Source: Planctomycetota bacterium
GTDB lineage: Bacteria > Planctomycetota > UBA1135 > GCA-002686595
Assembly: GCA_029259605.1 (NCBI GenBank)
Contig: JAJDEV010000115.1
Span: 1-64,000, forward strand
DNA length: 64,000 nucleotides
Reading direction: 5' to 3'
Part shown: piece by piece, positions 28,023 to 36,900 of the stretch
How positions within the stretch are numbered: position 1 is the first letter of the stretch
Layout of the letters: each line of letters opens with the position of its first letter
The notes under the pieces: model-generated
Seen by the model: the letters and a program-made list of their open reading frames with translations, nothing else
Told to the model about the DNA's origin: nothing
Databases searched by the model: none
Program-made: the position numbers and the translations under genes

Positions 28023-28865
28023 CTACTCCTCGCGCCGCGGCTCGAAGACGAGCCGGAAGCCCATGTAGAAGTCGCGCGTGTCCTCCCGCGCACTCCCGCG
28101 ATCGGCCGCGCGGCAGTGCAGGACGCGTCCGGTGAAGGCGCCGCCGCGGGACAGCCGGCGGTTCGCCAAGTCGCCGTTCGCGGGAGCCGCGGATTCCTCC
28201 TCGGTCGCACCGGTGGGATCGGTCACCGGACCCGTGGGGTATTGCGCATAGCGATCCTGGCACCACTCCGTCACGTTGCCGTGCATGTCGAACAGGCCCC
28301 ACGCGTTCGGGTCGCGCGTCGCCACCTCGTGCGATTGGCGCGGCGAGTTCGCGCGCGTCCATGCGATCGCGTCACGGTCGCCCGCAAACGGGCCCGTCGT
28401 CCCCGCGCGACAGGCGTACTCCCACTCGGCCTCGGTGGGCAACCGAAAGCGCCCGTCGGTGCGCCCGGCGTTGAGCGTTTGCAGGAACGCTTGAACGTCG
28501 AGCCACGACACGTTCTCGACCGGATAGCGCGGCCCCGCTTCGTGCTGGCTCGGGTTGTCGCCGGTCACGGCCTCCCACTCTCCCTGCGTGACCTCGGTCT
28601 GCCCGAGGAAGAAGCCGCGCGTCAGCGTCACCTTGTGCTGCGCCTCGGTGTCGAAGCTCGGCGTCTTCCAGTCGCTGCCGCTCGGCAGATAGGAATAGGA
28701 ACGGTCCGGTTCGTCGACGGGGCTCCCCATGACGAACGTTCCGGGCGGGATCCAAACCGTCGGCACGTCGATCCCGGCGGTGAGCGACACGACGTGCTCT
28801 TGACCGGCCGCGCGGGTGTCCTGCAGCGGGAGCGTGACGAGGAGCGCGAGGAGCGTGAGGGTCAT
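28023..28865 (-). CDS. Secreted SUMF1 (formylglycine-generating enzyme-like) protein
   Basis: The 280-aa protein has a short signal peptide (MTLTLLALLVTLPLQ). It then shows a complete SUMF1 fold: WIPPGTFVMGSP, TQGEWEAVTGDNPS, YPVENVSWLDVQAFL, RLPTEAEWEYACRAGT, GLFDMHGNVTEWCQDRY and RGGAF. The catalytic cysteine pair of authentic formylglycine-generating enzymes is not evident, so this is more likely a binding or regulatory member. No sulfatase gene lies nearby. Confidence 0.85.
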   Translation of the reverse strand: MTLTLLALLVTLPLQDTRAAGQEHVVSLTAGIDVPTVWIPPGTFVMGSPVDEPDRSYSYLPSGSDWKTPSFDTEAQHKVTLTRGFFLGQTEVTQGEWEAVTGDNPSQHEAGPRYPVENVSWLDVQAFLQTLNAGRTDGRFRLPTEAEWEYACRAGTTGPFAGDRDAIAWTRANSPRQSHEVATRDPNAWGLFDMHGNVTEWCQDRYAQYPTGPVTDPTGATEEESAAPANGDLANRRLSRGGAFTGRVLHCRAADRGSAREDTRDFYMGFRLVFEPRREE

Positions 28866-28979
28866 GGGGAGACGCGAAGTCGGGGGCGCATTCGCGCCCG
28901 GGATTCACAGTCGTCCGCCGGCCGCGTTCGATGGACCGTCGCACGAGCGATCCTCGACCGAGCGCGCCGCAGCCGTGCG

Positions 28980-29789
28980 CTATCTGCTCGCGTAGACGAC
29001 GACGTCCTCGCCGCTCGGCTCTCGCTCCGGTGTCTCGGGCAGCGAACCCGTGACGCGCACGTCGTGGAAGCCCCGCTCACCGAACCACGCACCGAGTTCG
29101 TCCGGCAGCCAGGCGCGCACGCGGTTCGCGCGATGGAGCAGCGCCTCGGGCTCGCGCGCGTCGCCCGCTTCGCCCGCGAGCACCGAGAAGTGCAGGTCGC
29201 AGCGGCGCACGCCGTCGTCGCCGGGCGGGACGGCGAAGTCGACGAAGCGCACGAAGTGGAGCGCGCGGCCCTCGTGCTCGCGGCGTACGAGCGGCATGTA
29301 GGGGTCGCCGCTCTCCGCGCGCACGCCGAGGGCCTTGAGCGCGACGATCACGAGACCGCCCGGTCGCACGAGCGCGTGCAACGCGTCCGCCGCCGCGCGC
29401 GCGTCGGCGTCGACCACGAGCGAGGGCCACACGTTGCCGAGGCTCACGATCGCGTCGAACGGCGCGCTGTCCGCGAGCGTCGCCGGCGGCGGTTCGCCGA
29501 GCAGCCAGCGCTCGAAGGTCGCGTCGCCGCCGCAGAGCTCGCGCGCCTGCACGAGCATGTCCTCCGACGCGTCGGCGCCGTGCGCGTCGAACCCGCGCTC
29601 GCGCAGTGCGTGCACGTGTTGACCGGTGCCGCACCCGACGTCGAGCACGCGCCGCGCGCCGATGGCCGAAAGGTGCCGCTCGAGCGTCGGCATCTCGCGC
29701 CCGAGCCGACCCTCCCAGTCGACGAACACGTCCCAGAGGTCGGACATCTGTCCGTGGATGCCGCGTCTCGGTGCTTCTTCGGTGGTCAT
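28980..29789 (-). CDS. Class I SAM-dependent methyltransferase
   Basis: The 269-aa cytoplasmic methyltransferase has motif I in RVLDVGCGTGQHVHAL (residues about 48-63), the acidic loop GADASEDML and the post-motif FDAIVSLGNVWPSL. The substrate is unknown; family relatives act on small molecules. The start at 29789 (MTTEEAP) is 41 residues upstream of motif I. It is followed on its own strand, after a 114-base gap, by the SUMF1 protein. Confidence 0.8.
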   Translation of the reverse strand: MTTEEAPRRGIHGQMSDLWDVFVDWEGRLGREMPTLERHLSAIGARRVLDVGCGTGQHVHALRERGFDAHGADASEDMLVQARELCGGDATFERWLLGEPPPATLADSAPFDAIVSLGNVWPSLVVDADARAAADALHALVRPGGLVIVALKALGVRAESGDPYMPLVRREHEGRALHFVRFVDFAVPPGDDGVRRCDLHFSVLAGEAGDAREPEALLHRANRVRAWLPDELGAWFGERGFHDVRVTGSLPETPEREPSGEDVVVYASR

Positions 29790-29869
29790 GGTTGCGGAGG
29801 ATTGGGGCCTGGGTGCGTTGGCATCGTAGCGTCGGGTCGCCGCGGGCGACGCGCTCGAGCGCGCGTGCC

Positions 29870-30271
29870 TCAGCCGCGACTCGCCACGCCGTTGCCGCGG
29901 CACGCGATGTAGAGGAAGAGGAAGGCGTACACGAGCGCCGGCTCTCCGCCGTTGACCGCCGGGAAGACGTTCTCGTCGAACTGGAACTTCCAGTGGAACT
30001 GGGTGTACGCCACGGCCATCGTTCCGCTCGCCAGGAAGGCGGACAGACGCGTGTAGAACCCGACGGCGATCAGAACGCCGGCGACGAGCTCGATGACGCC
30101 GCCGATCCAAACCTGCGAGAGCACCGGCGGCTGCTGCTCGGTCAGCACGCCGAGCACCTTCTGCGCGCCGTGGAACGCGAACAGCAGGCCGGAGACGATC
30201 CGCAGCGCGGTGTAAGCGGCGCCCGCGCAGGGCATCAGGGCTTTCTCGAGGGACGTAGGGTCTTGGCTCAT
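29870..30271 (-). CDS. DoxX family membrane protein
   Basis: The 133-aa protein has four transmembrane helices. The DoxX signature appears in ALRIVSGLLFAFHGAQKVLG near residue 25 and VIELVAGVLIAVGFYTRLSAFL near 60-80. DoxX proteins are linked to thiol/redox or quinone-related membrane chemistry; the precise role here is unknown. The start at 30271 is the only ATG that keeps the first helix. Confidence 0.82.
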   Translation of the reverse strand: MSQDPTSLEKALMPCAGAAYTALRIVSGLLFAFHGAQKVLGVLTEQQPPVLSQVWIGGVIELVAGVLIAVGFYTRLSAFLASGTMAVAYTQFHWKFQFDENVFPAVNGGEPALVYAFLFLYIACRGNGVASRG

Positions 30272-30403
30272 CGCAGCACTCCAGGGGACAGGGAAGGACC
30301 CCCGCACGAACGCGTCGCCAGGGGTTGTGGTGTCCACGCATCTTGCGCACCAGAGCCCCCCGCTGGCCAGCTTCCCGCGCTCGAGCCGTGTCTCCGCCGT
30401 CGC

Positions 30404-31402
30404 GTGGCGCTCCCCCGGCTCCAAGACGCGCTGCGCGAAGAAACCGCGCAACCCGCCGCGCCCACGACCGTCTTGCCCGGGAGTCATCCCTTGGCGATCA
30501 CCCTGCGCGACGCGATCCCGCTGCACCTGCGCGCGATGCGTGCCAAGGGGTGCTCCGCCCGTTCCATGGATGCGTTCGGCGAGGAGTGCGCGCGGCACCT
30601 TCGCGATTGGCTCGATCGATCGCTCGCCGAGCTGTCGCGGCACGAGGTGGCGCTGCGGCATGAAGCGCTGACGGAGTCGAGCGGGCCGTACCTCGCGAAC
30701 CGCGTCATGCAGCAGTTCCGCGCGGTCTACAACACGGCGGCGCGGCGTTTCGAGGAGCTGTCGCCGACGAACCCGGTCGTGGCGGTGACGTTCAATCGCG
30801 TGCGGCGGCGGCGCGAGCCGGTGGCATGGGAAGAGCTCGCGGCGTGGCGGCGGCGCGTCGACGGGTTGTCGAATCCCGTGCGGCGCGACCTGCAGCTCGT
30901 GCTCTTGTTCACCGGACTGCGGAGCCTCGACGCGCGGTCGATGCGCTGGGAGCACGTCGACTTCGAGCGCGGCACGGTGCACCGACCCAAACCGAAGGGC
31001 GGCGAGGACCGCGCGTTCACGGTGCCGCTCGCGCGCGTGGTGCTCGAGCTCCTCGCGCGCCGCCGCGAGGACGAGGGCTGGGTCTTCCCCGCGCGCAATC
31101 GCGCCGGCGAGCGCGTGCACATCGTCGAGGCCAAGGAGCAGCGCTACGAGAACGGCCGCAAGGTGCGCTGGCTCCCGAGCCCGCACCGCCTGCGCGACAC
31201 GTTCGCGACCGCCGCGCACGAAGCGGGCGTGCATCCGCTCGACCTCAAGGTGCTGATGAACCACGCGCTCCCGGCCGCGGACGATGTGACGATGGGGTAC
31301 ATCCGGCCTTCCGTGGAGCACTTGCGCGCGAGTGTGGAGCGGGTGGCGGGGTTCCTTCGAGTGAGGATGGGGGAGTCGCGCTCACGCGCCGACGATGCGT
31401 AG
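30404..31402 (+). CDS. Tyrosine recombinase / phage-type integrase
   Basis: The 332-aa protein has an N-terminal SAM-like core-binding region (about residues 30-110) and a C-terminal catalytic domain with the complete set of active-site residues: Arg in LFTGLRSLDARSM, a beta-hairpin Lys region (PKGGEDRAF), HRLRD (H-x-x-R), His in LMNHALP, and the nucleophile Tyr in TMGYIRPS. It should cut and rejoin DNA at att sites. The start is uncertain: I use GTG at 30404 because coding character begins there; TTG at 30473 is an alternative. It lies 2.4 kb before tRNA-Arg and the mosaic of defence genes, and is the likely integrase of the island. It ends convergently with the metallophosphatase, overlapping by 21 bases. 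Confidence 0.85.
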   Translation: MALPRLQDALREETAQPAAPTTVLPGSHPLAITLRDAIPLHLRAMRAKGCSARSMDAFGEECARHLRDWLDRSLAELSRHEVALRHEALTESSGPYLANRVMQQFRAVYNTAARRFEELSPTNPVVAVTFNRVRRRREPVAWEELAAWRRRVDGLSNPVRRDLQLVLLFTGLRSLDARSMRWEHVDFERGTVHRPKPKGGEDRAFTVPLARVVLELLARRREDEGWVFPARNRAGERVHIVEAKEQRYENGRKVRWLPSPHRLRDTFATAAHEAGVHPLDLKVLMNHALPAADDVTMGYIRPSVEHLRASVERVAGFLRVRMGESRSRADDA

Positions 31403-32044
31403 CTGGTCCTCGCCCCAATCGATCACGACCGGCGGATTCACGGGCCGGTAGCGACGGTCGCAGCTGCAGGCGTTCACCGACAGGATCTCACCGTTGAGCG
31501 CGGTCCCGTAGGCCTCGTGGATGTGCCCGAAGACGTGCAGCCGCGGACGAATGCGCAGGAGTTCGCGCTCGAGGTCCGCGCAACCGACGCGCTCGCCACT
31601 CTGGACCCGGTCCAGAATGCCGGCCGCCGGCCCGTGCGTCATCAGGACGTCGACCCGATCGGGAACGAGCTGCCACTTCTCGGCCAGAGCAATCCCGCGC
31701 GGTCGCGTGAAGGCCCAGTCGCCGAACCACGGCTGCCACGGAGAGCCCCAGATGTGGAGCCCCTCGAGGTGCACGCCCGAGTCGCGCAGGTAGATCACCC
31801 GGTCGCCGAGCAGCGCGCGCGCCCGTTCGTCCTCGCGCTGGAACAGAAAGTCGTGGTTGCCCGCGATCACGACCTTGTGCCGGTGGGGGAGACGCGCGAG
31901 GAACGCGCCGAAGGCCTCGATCTCGTTCTCCGTCCCCATGCCCGTCGCGTCCCCGGCGTGGAGCAGCACGTCGCCGTCCGGGACGACGAGGTCGTCGTGA
32001 CGATTGTGCGTGTCGCTGAGGCAGACGAGGCGGAGGGTGGTCAT
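31382..32044 (-). CDS. Metallophosphoesterase (calcineurin-like)
   Basis: The 220-aa protein contains the metallophosphoesterase motifs in order: LSDTHNRHD (D-x-H), HAGDATG (GD), IAGNHDFLF (GNHD), LMTHGPAAG, and FGHIHEAYG (GHxH). It should hydrolyse phosphoesters with two metal ions. The start at 32044 (MTTLRLVCLSDTH) is the family-typical N-terminus. A 78-base gap separates it from the divergent AbiEi-like gene. Confidence 0.9.
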   Translation of the reverse strand: MTTLRLVCLSDTHNRHDDLVVPDGDVLLHAGDATGMGTENEIEAFGAFLARLPHRHKVVIAGNHDFLFQREDERARALLGDRVIYLRDSGVHLEGLHIWGSPWQPWFGDWAFTRPRGIALAEKWQLVPDRVDVLMTHGPAAGILDRVQSGERVGCADLERELLRIRPRLHVFGHIHEAYGTALNGEILSVNACSCDRRYRPVNPPVVIDWGEDQLRIVGA

Positions 32045-32121
32045 GGGGGCCGCGGTCGAATGTGGCGAAGGCACGCGCACTCCAGCCCGCAAAAAGGCTC
32101 AAATTGTTCATACCTTCTTGC

Positions 32122-32739
32122 ATGGCCTACCGCGGAACACGGCACGCACGGCAAGCCCTACAGGGGATCGCGGTGACGCAAGGCGGGTACGTGACGTCGC
32201 AGCAGGCCGGGAGCGTTGGCTACGACTCCCAGCACCTCGCCTACCACGTGCGCGCCGGCAACCTAGCGAGGGTGGGATGGGGCCTCTACCGCGTTCCGAA
32301 CCTCCCCGTCTCACCCCACGACGACTTGATCCGCTGGACGCTCTGGTCACGCGACCGAACCGGAAAACCCCGAGCGGTCGTCGGGGACGAGAGCGCCCTC
32401 GCCGTCCACGACCTGGGGGACAGCCTGCCGACGACGGTCCACCTGATCGTGCCCCGGACGTTTCGCAAGGAGCCGCGGGGAGGCTGTCGCCTCCACCGTG
32501 CCGAGCTTTCCGCGGCCGATGTCGAGGCGCACGAGGGTTTCGGCGTGACGACCGCCGTCCGCACCGTGCTCGACCTGGCCGCACGCATGGAGTTCCCCGC
32601 GAGGATCCTGCGCCGCGCGGTCGCGGAGGCGATCGAGAGCGGCAAGATTCGCGCGCCGGTTCTCCGCGCCCGCGCCGAGCGGCTCGACCTGTCGGCACGC
32701 CTGGGGCTCGCGGTGCGGATCGGCCGGAAGAAGGCGTGA
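32122..32739 (+). CDS. AbiEi-type regulator / antitoxin-like protein
   Basis: The 205-aa protein starts with a winged-helix domain of the AbiEi_4 kind, with the motif pattern GYVTSQQAGSVGY and GNLARVGWGLYRV (residues about 15-55). Its C-terminal ~140 residues (DESALAVHDLGD, TAVRTVLDLAA) match the AbiEi antitoxin or PD-(D/E)XK-like tail found in this group. AbiEi proteins repress their own operon and antagonise an AbiEii nucleotidyltransferase. No AbiEii gene follows immediately, but 105 bases later there is a winged-helix/nucleotidyltransferase pair on the same strand. I chose the ATG at 32122; an in-frame ATG at 32062 would add 20 residues without conserved character. Confidence 0.78.
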   Translation: MAYRGTRHARQALQGIAVTQGGYVTSQQAGSVGYDSQHLAYHVRAGNLARVGWGLYRVPNLPVSPHDDLIRWTLWSRDRTGKPRAVVGDESALAVHDLGDSLPTTVHLIVPRTFRKEPRGGCRLHRAELSAADVEAHEGFGVTTAVRTVLDLAARMEFPARILRRAVAEAIESGKIRAPVLRARAERLDLSARLGLAVRIGRKKA

Positions 32740-32784
32740 TGGAGTGGGGCCGCAAGAAGGCGCCCACGCCGTCACCTCAGATGG

Positions 32785-32810
32785 GGGTTATGAAACCCTA
32801 AATTAGGGTT
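32785..32810. promoter_or_regulatory. Inverted-repeat operator upstream of the winged-helix gene
   Basis: The stretch contains three alternating half-sites: GGGTT, AACCC and GGGTT. AACCCTAA at 32794-32801 and TTAGGGTT at 32803-32810 form an 8-bp inverted repeat with one base between, and GGGTT at 32785-32789 pairs with the AACCC as well. It lies 34 bases before the start of the winged-helix gene in the only intergenic gap of this group, so autoregulation is plausible. Binding is untested. Confidence 0.5.
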
Positions 32811-32843
32811 GCTTCGCCCCTTGTTGAGGTCGATACTCGAGCG

Positions 32844-33191
32844 ATGGAGTCGACGCTGGAGGCCCTGTTCGGAAGCCGCTCCGCCGCGCAGTTGATGCTC
32901 TACCTCTTCCATTATGGAGAGGCGTATCCGACCGGCGCGGCGCGGGATCTCGGCCTGGCGCTCAGCCCTGTCCAGCGTCAGTTCGAGAAGTTCGAGGCGG
33001 CGGGCGTCCTCGTGTCGAGGCTCGTCGGGGGAACGCGCATCTACACGTTCAACCCGAAGCATCCCGCCACGGAGAGACTGCGCGACCTCATCGAGGTCTT
33101 CTACGAAGGGATGTCGCTCACGGAGCGCGAGCGCGTGTTCCGCGTGCGAAGGCGCCCGCGCCGACGGGGCAAGCCGGTGAAGGGAGAATGA
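32844..33191 (+). CDS. Small winged-helix (ArsR-like) regulator
   Basis: The 115-aa protein has a winged helix-turn-helix at residues 5-75 (RSAAQLMLYLFHYGEAYPTG, then LGLALSPVQRQFEKFEAAGVLVSR, then the wing GGTRIYTFNP), and a basic tail. Its stop overlaps the ATG of the nucleotidyltransferase gene by four bases, so the two proteins are made together. It is probably the repressor or antitoxin half of a two-gene toxin-antitoxin-like module and is preceded by the GGGTT/AACCC operator. Confidence 0.78.
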   Translation: MESTLEALFGSRSAAQLMLYLFHYGEAYPTGAARDLGLALSPVQRQFEKFEAAGVLVSRLVGGTRIYTFNPKHPATERLRDLIEVFYEGMSLTERERVFRVRRRPRRRGKPVKGE

Positions 33192-33739
33192 CGCCGAGGA
33201 TCGACTTGGCCACGTGCACCGAAGCGCGGCTCTGGCGCTTCGTCGGTTCGCACCTCGAGAGTCGCGGCATCAAGACGGTGCTCGTCGGCGGTGCGGTCGT
33301 CGCCGTCTATACGGACGGCGCCTACCGATCCGGCGACCTCGACTTCGTTCTCGAACGGGAAGCCGACGATCGCATCACCTCCGCGATGGCGGAGATCGGC
33401 TTTCAACTTCGAGGGAGGCACTTCGCCCACCCGGAGTGCGAGCACCTCTTCGTCGAGTTCGTGCCGGGCCCCGTTGGCATCGGCCAAGACCTGTCGATCG
33501 TCCCACGCATCGAGCGCGTAGGGCACCTCGAGCTCAAGATCCTGTCGCCCACCGACTGCGTCCGAGACCGACTCGCGAGCGCGATCCACTTCCGCGCCCG
33601 AGAGTGTCTCGAGCAGGCCGTCCTGGTCGCGCAAGCCCACGATGTGGACTGGGAACGCATCGAAGCCTGGTGTCGCGCGGAGGATCCATCGGGTGCGCAG
33701 GTCTTCGCGAACCTGCGACGCCGCGCAGGGAAGCCGTAG
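33188..33739 (+). CDS. Nucleotidyltransferase-like protein, putative toxin partner
   Basis: The 183-aa protein contains the nucleotidyltransferase signature: GGAVVAVYTDG near residue 36 followed by SGDLDFV, giving the G-G and D-x-D of the polymerase-beta-like fold. The downstream segment LSPTDCVRDRLASAIHF is typical of AbiEii-like and DUF6036-like members. Such enzymes transfer nucleotides to tRNA or proteins in toxin-antitoxin modules. Whether this one is active or is an antitoxin-type (MNT-like) enzyme cannot be told. It overlaps the upstream winged-helix gene and lies 81 bases before tRNA-Arg. Confidence 0.75.
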   Translation: MTPRIDLATCTEARLWRFVGSHLESRGIKTVLVGGAVVAVYTDGAYRSGDLDFVLEREADDRITSAMAEIGFQLRGRHFAHPECEHLFVEFVPGPVGIGQDLSIVPRIERVGHLELKILSPTDCVRDRLASAIHFRARECLEQAVLVAQAHDVDWERIEAWCRAEDPSGAQVFANLRRRAGKP

Positions 33740-33820
33740 CGGATCCGCGGGGTCGCTTCCGTCTCTCCAGCGACGCGATGCTCGCTCCGGCGCGCCGAGG
33801 GGATAGGATGCTCCATCGAA

Positions 33821-33897
33821 GCGCCCGTAGCTCAGCAGGATAGAGCACCGGTTTCCTAAACCGGGGGTCGTGGGTTCGAATCCCGCCGGGCGTACCA
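33821..33897 (+). tRNA. tRNA-Arg (anticodon CCT)
   Basis: The 77-base cloverleaf folds fully. The acceptor GCGCCCG pairs with CGGGCGT (first pair G-T). The D-arm is GCTC...GAGC, the anticodon stem CCGGT/ACCGG carries loop TTCCTAA, and the T-arm is GTGGG TTCGAAT CCCGC. CCA is encoded at 33895-33897. The anticodon CCT reads AGG. tRNA 3' ends are classic integration sites. Related T-arm/3'-end sequences recur downstream at 45240, 49442 and 50189 in the same orientation. Confidence 0.97.
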
Positions 33898-33910
33898 CTG
33901 ACCGGTCGCA

Positions 33911-33925
33911 CGGGAGTAGCTCCCG
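33911..33925 (+). other. Short hairpin after tRNA-Arg
   Basis: CGGGAG and CTCCCG form a 6-bp stem around a 3-base loop, 14 bases downstream of the tRNA. No T-run follows, so this is at best a weak terminator or processing site. Confidence 0.35.
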
Positions 33926-33974
33926 GGAACGCGCAAAGGGACGAACGTGGTTTGTTCGAACCCTAAAAAGGAAG

Positions 33975-33986
33975 TCATTCGAATGA
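33975..33986. promoter_or_regulatory. 12-bp perfect palindrome across the start codon of the DUF499 gene
   Basis: TCATTCGAATGA reads the same on both strands and contains the ATG (33983) of the DUF499 gene. A second palindrome with the same TTCGAA core, GTTCGAAC, lies about 20 bases upstream. This could be an operator for autoregulation or simply a site for the methylase of the operon. The ribosome-binding sequence AAGGAAG lies between the two. Confidence 0.4.
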
Positions 33987-36900
33987 AGACAATTCGAGAT
34001 GCCTGCGATCTGCAGGACAACGCGCTCTCCATCAAATTAAGCGATCAAGTCGAGCAGCTCGACGAGCTAATAACGGCCGAGGCGGACGGAGCGGCTTTCT
34101 TTGATAAGACGTTTCTCACGCAGGGGATGCAGGACTTGGTGTCCGAGGGCATTGCCAGGCTGGCCGGTGCATCGTCTCAAGCGGTCTTCCACCTCAAGCA
34201 GGCGATGGGGGGCGGCAAGACGCACCTTCTCGTTGGTTTTGGCTTGCTCGCAAAGCATCCGTCCCTGCGCGCGACGCACTGCGCCGGCATCTCGCACGTG
34301 GACGCGTTCGACAGCGCGGCGATCGCCGCCTTCAACGGCCGGAACAGCCCAGAGCACTATCTCTGGGGTGAGATCGCGGAGCAGCTCGGGAAGGGCGATC
34401 AGTTCCGAGGATTCTGGACGAGCGGTCCCAAGGCCCCGGACGAGAAGGACTGGCTCAAGCTGTTCGAGGGCGATCGGCCCGTGCTGATCCTGCTCGACGA
34501 AATGCCGCCGTACTTCCACTACCTGGACACCCAGAAGGTTGGAAACGGCACCGTAGCGGACATCGCGACGCGCGCCTTCGCGAACCTCCTGACCGCAGCG
34601 GGCAAGAAGAAGAACGTCTGCGTGGTCGTTTCCGATCTGGCCGCGGCCTACGACGCCGGTGGACGGCTCATCAATCGAGCTCTCCAGGATGCGCGAGCAG
34701 AGCTCGGTCGTCAGGAGCGGAACATCACGCCAGTGGACCTCGCCGCCAACGAGATCTACGACATCCTCCGCAAGCGGCTCTTCAAATCCCTACCGGACAA
34801 GGCGGAGATCGCGGACGTTGCGGACGCCTTCGGCCGCAAGCTTGCCGAAGCTGCCAAGGCGAAGGCAGCAAACCGCGGAGCGGAGTCGATCGCCGACGAG
34901 ATCACCTCGACCTACCCGTTCCACCCCCTGCTCAAGAACGTTGTCGCCCTCTTCAAGGAGAACGAGCAGTTCAAGCAGACACGCGGTCTGATCGAGCTCG
35001 TTTCTCGTCTGTTGAAGTCCGTCTGGCAACGGCCGGCGAATGACGTATTCCTGATCGGGCCCCAGCACTTCGACCTTTCCCTGGCCGAGGTTCGAGACAA
35101 GCTCACCGAGATCTCCGGGATGCGCGAGGTCATTGCAAGAGACCTCTGGGACGCCCAGCAATCTGCGCACACGCAGATCATCGACCTTCAGTCCGGCAAG
35201 GACACCGCTACGCAGGTTGGCTCGCTCCTCCTGACCGCAAGCCTCTCCACCGCCGTGAACGCCGTAAAGGGACTGACTCGCGAAGAGATGGTGGAGTGCC
35301 TGGTCTCGCCGCTGCGCGAGCCCTCCGATTTCCTGACCGCCTTCGAGGAGCTTGAGGGCGTCGCCTGGTATCTCCACCACACTCCCGAGGGGCGCTACTA
35401 CTTCGACCGGCAGGAGAACCTGACCAAGCTGCTTCAGAGCCTCGCCCAGGAGGCGCCCGAGAATCAGGTCGATGACCTGATTCGGCATCGCTTGCGCGAC
35501 ATGTTCAAGCCGACGCGCAAGACCGTGTACGAGGAGGTGCTGCCGCTTCCGAAGCTCGATGACGTCGCCGATCGTGTCAGGAAAGGCCGGGTCCTGCTCG
35601 TGGTCAGCCCGGACTCGAAGATCCCACCCGAAGAGGTCCAGAAGTTCTTCGAGGGCATGAGCCAGAAGAACAACCTCTGCGCCCTCACCGGGGACAAAAC
35701 CGCGATGGGCAGCGTCCAGAAGGCCGCTCGCCAGCTCTTCGCGTCCCAGAAAGCCGACGGGCGCATCCCGAAGGGGCACCCGCAGCGCGAAGACCTGGAG
35801 CGCAAGCAGCAGAGCTACGAGCAGGACTTCAACGCCACGGTCTTGAGCCTGTTCGACCAGGTGCTGTTCCCGATCCAGCGCGCAGGTCGACCGCCGCAGC
35901 TCGTGTCGAAGCCACTGGACGCTACTCGCGACGGGACGAAGCCGTTTAACGGTGAGGAGCAGATCGAGAAGACGCTTACGTCCAACCCGATCAAGCTGTA
36001 CCTCGACGTAGACGAGGACTTCGACCCGATTCGCGACAAGGCTCAAGATCTTTTGTGGCCTGAGAACCAGGACGATGTGCGTTGGGCCGACGCGGCCGAC
36101 CGCTACGCTGAGCAGGCCGGAATGCCCTGGCTGCCGCCTCGCGGGCTCGAGACGCTCAAGAGCATCGCCTGCAACCGCGGCTTGTGGGAGGACCTCGGCA
36201 ACGGCTACCTCTCGAAGAAGCCGACGAAGAAGCGCACTTCGGCCCAGGTAGTGGCCGAGCCGCTTGTCGGTGATGAGGGACGGGTTCAACTGAAGGTCAA
36301 CCCGGTCAACGCCGGGCCTGCGCCGCGCATCCACTATGCCGAGGATGCTGCTGTGTCGGAGTCGAGCCCCGTCCTCAAGGACAACCCGTACTCGACGACC
36401 GCGCTGCACGTCGGTTTCCTCGTCTGCGATGTCAGCGATCAGTACCAGACAGGCGATCCCGTCCTCTGGTCCAACAGACTCTTGCTACGGAACCGTCTCG
36501 ACGAGAAGGACGGCAAGCGCATAGTCGAGCTCCTCGTCGCCCCTCGCGGCGAGATCCGCTACACGCTGGACGGCAGCGAGCCGCGCGAGGGCATCCACTA
36601 CGAAGGCCCCATCCCGATCGGCGACGACGATGTGCTGCTCCGAGCCTTCGCATCGGCCGAGGGCCTGGAGGCGAAGGCCGACTTCCGCTTCGCTGCCCGA
36701 GGCGAGAAGGGCGTTCAGATCGACGACGTGAAGCCCGCGCGGCTCGTATCGCGGACTGGGTGTAAGCTCGACTCGCGGGCGACTACGTTTGCCGGCCTGG
36801 GCGAGGGAAGCGAGAAGCGCGTCGAGTTCGAAGGCGTGATGCTCCACGTGGGGCAAGGAGCGCAGGTGGCTTCCATCATGGTCGGCGAAGTTCGCGTGGA

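Noticed and set aside
28023-28865. Authentic formylglycine-generating enzyme (sulfatase activator)
   Set aside because: The catalytic cysteine pair is not evident and no sulfatase gene is nearby; a SUMF1-fold protein of other function is more likely.
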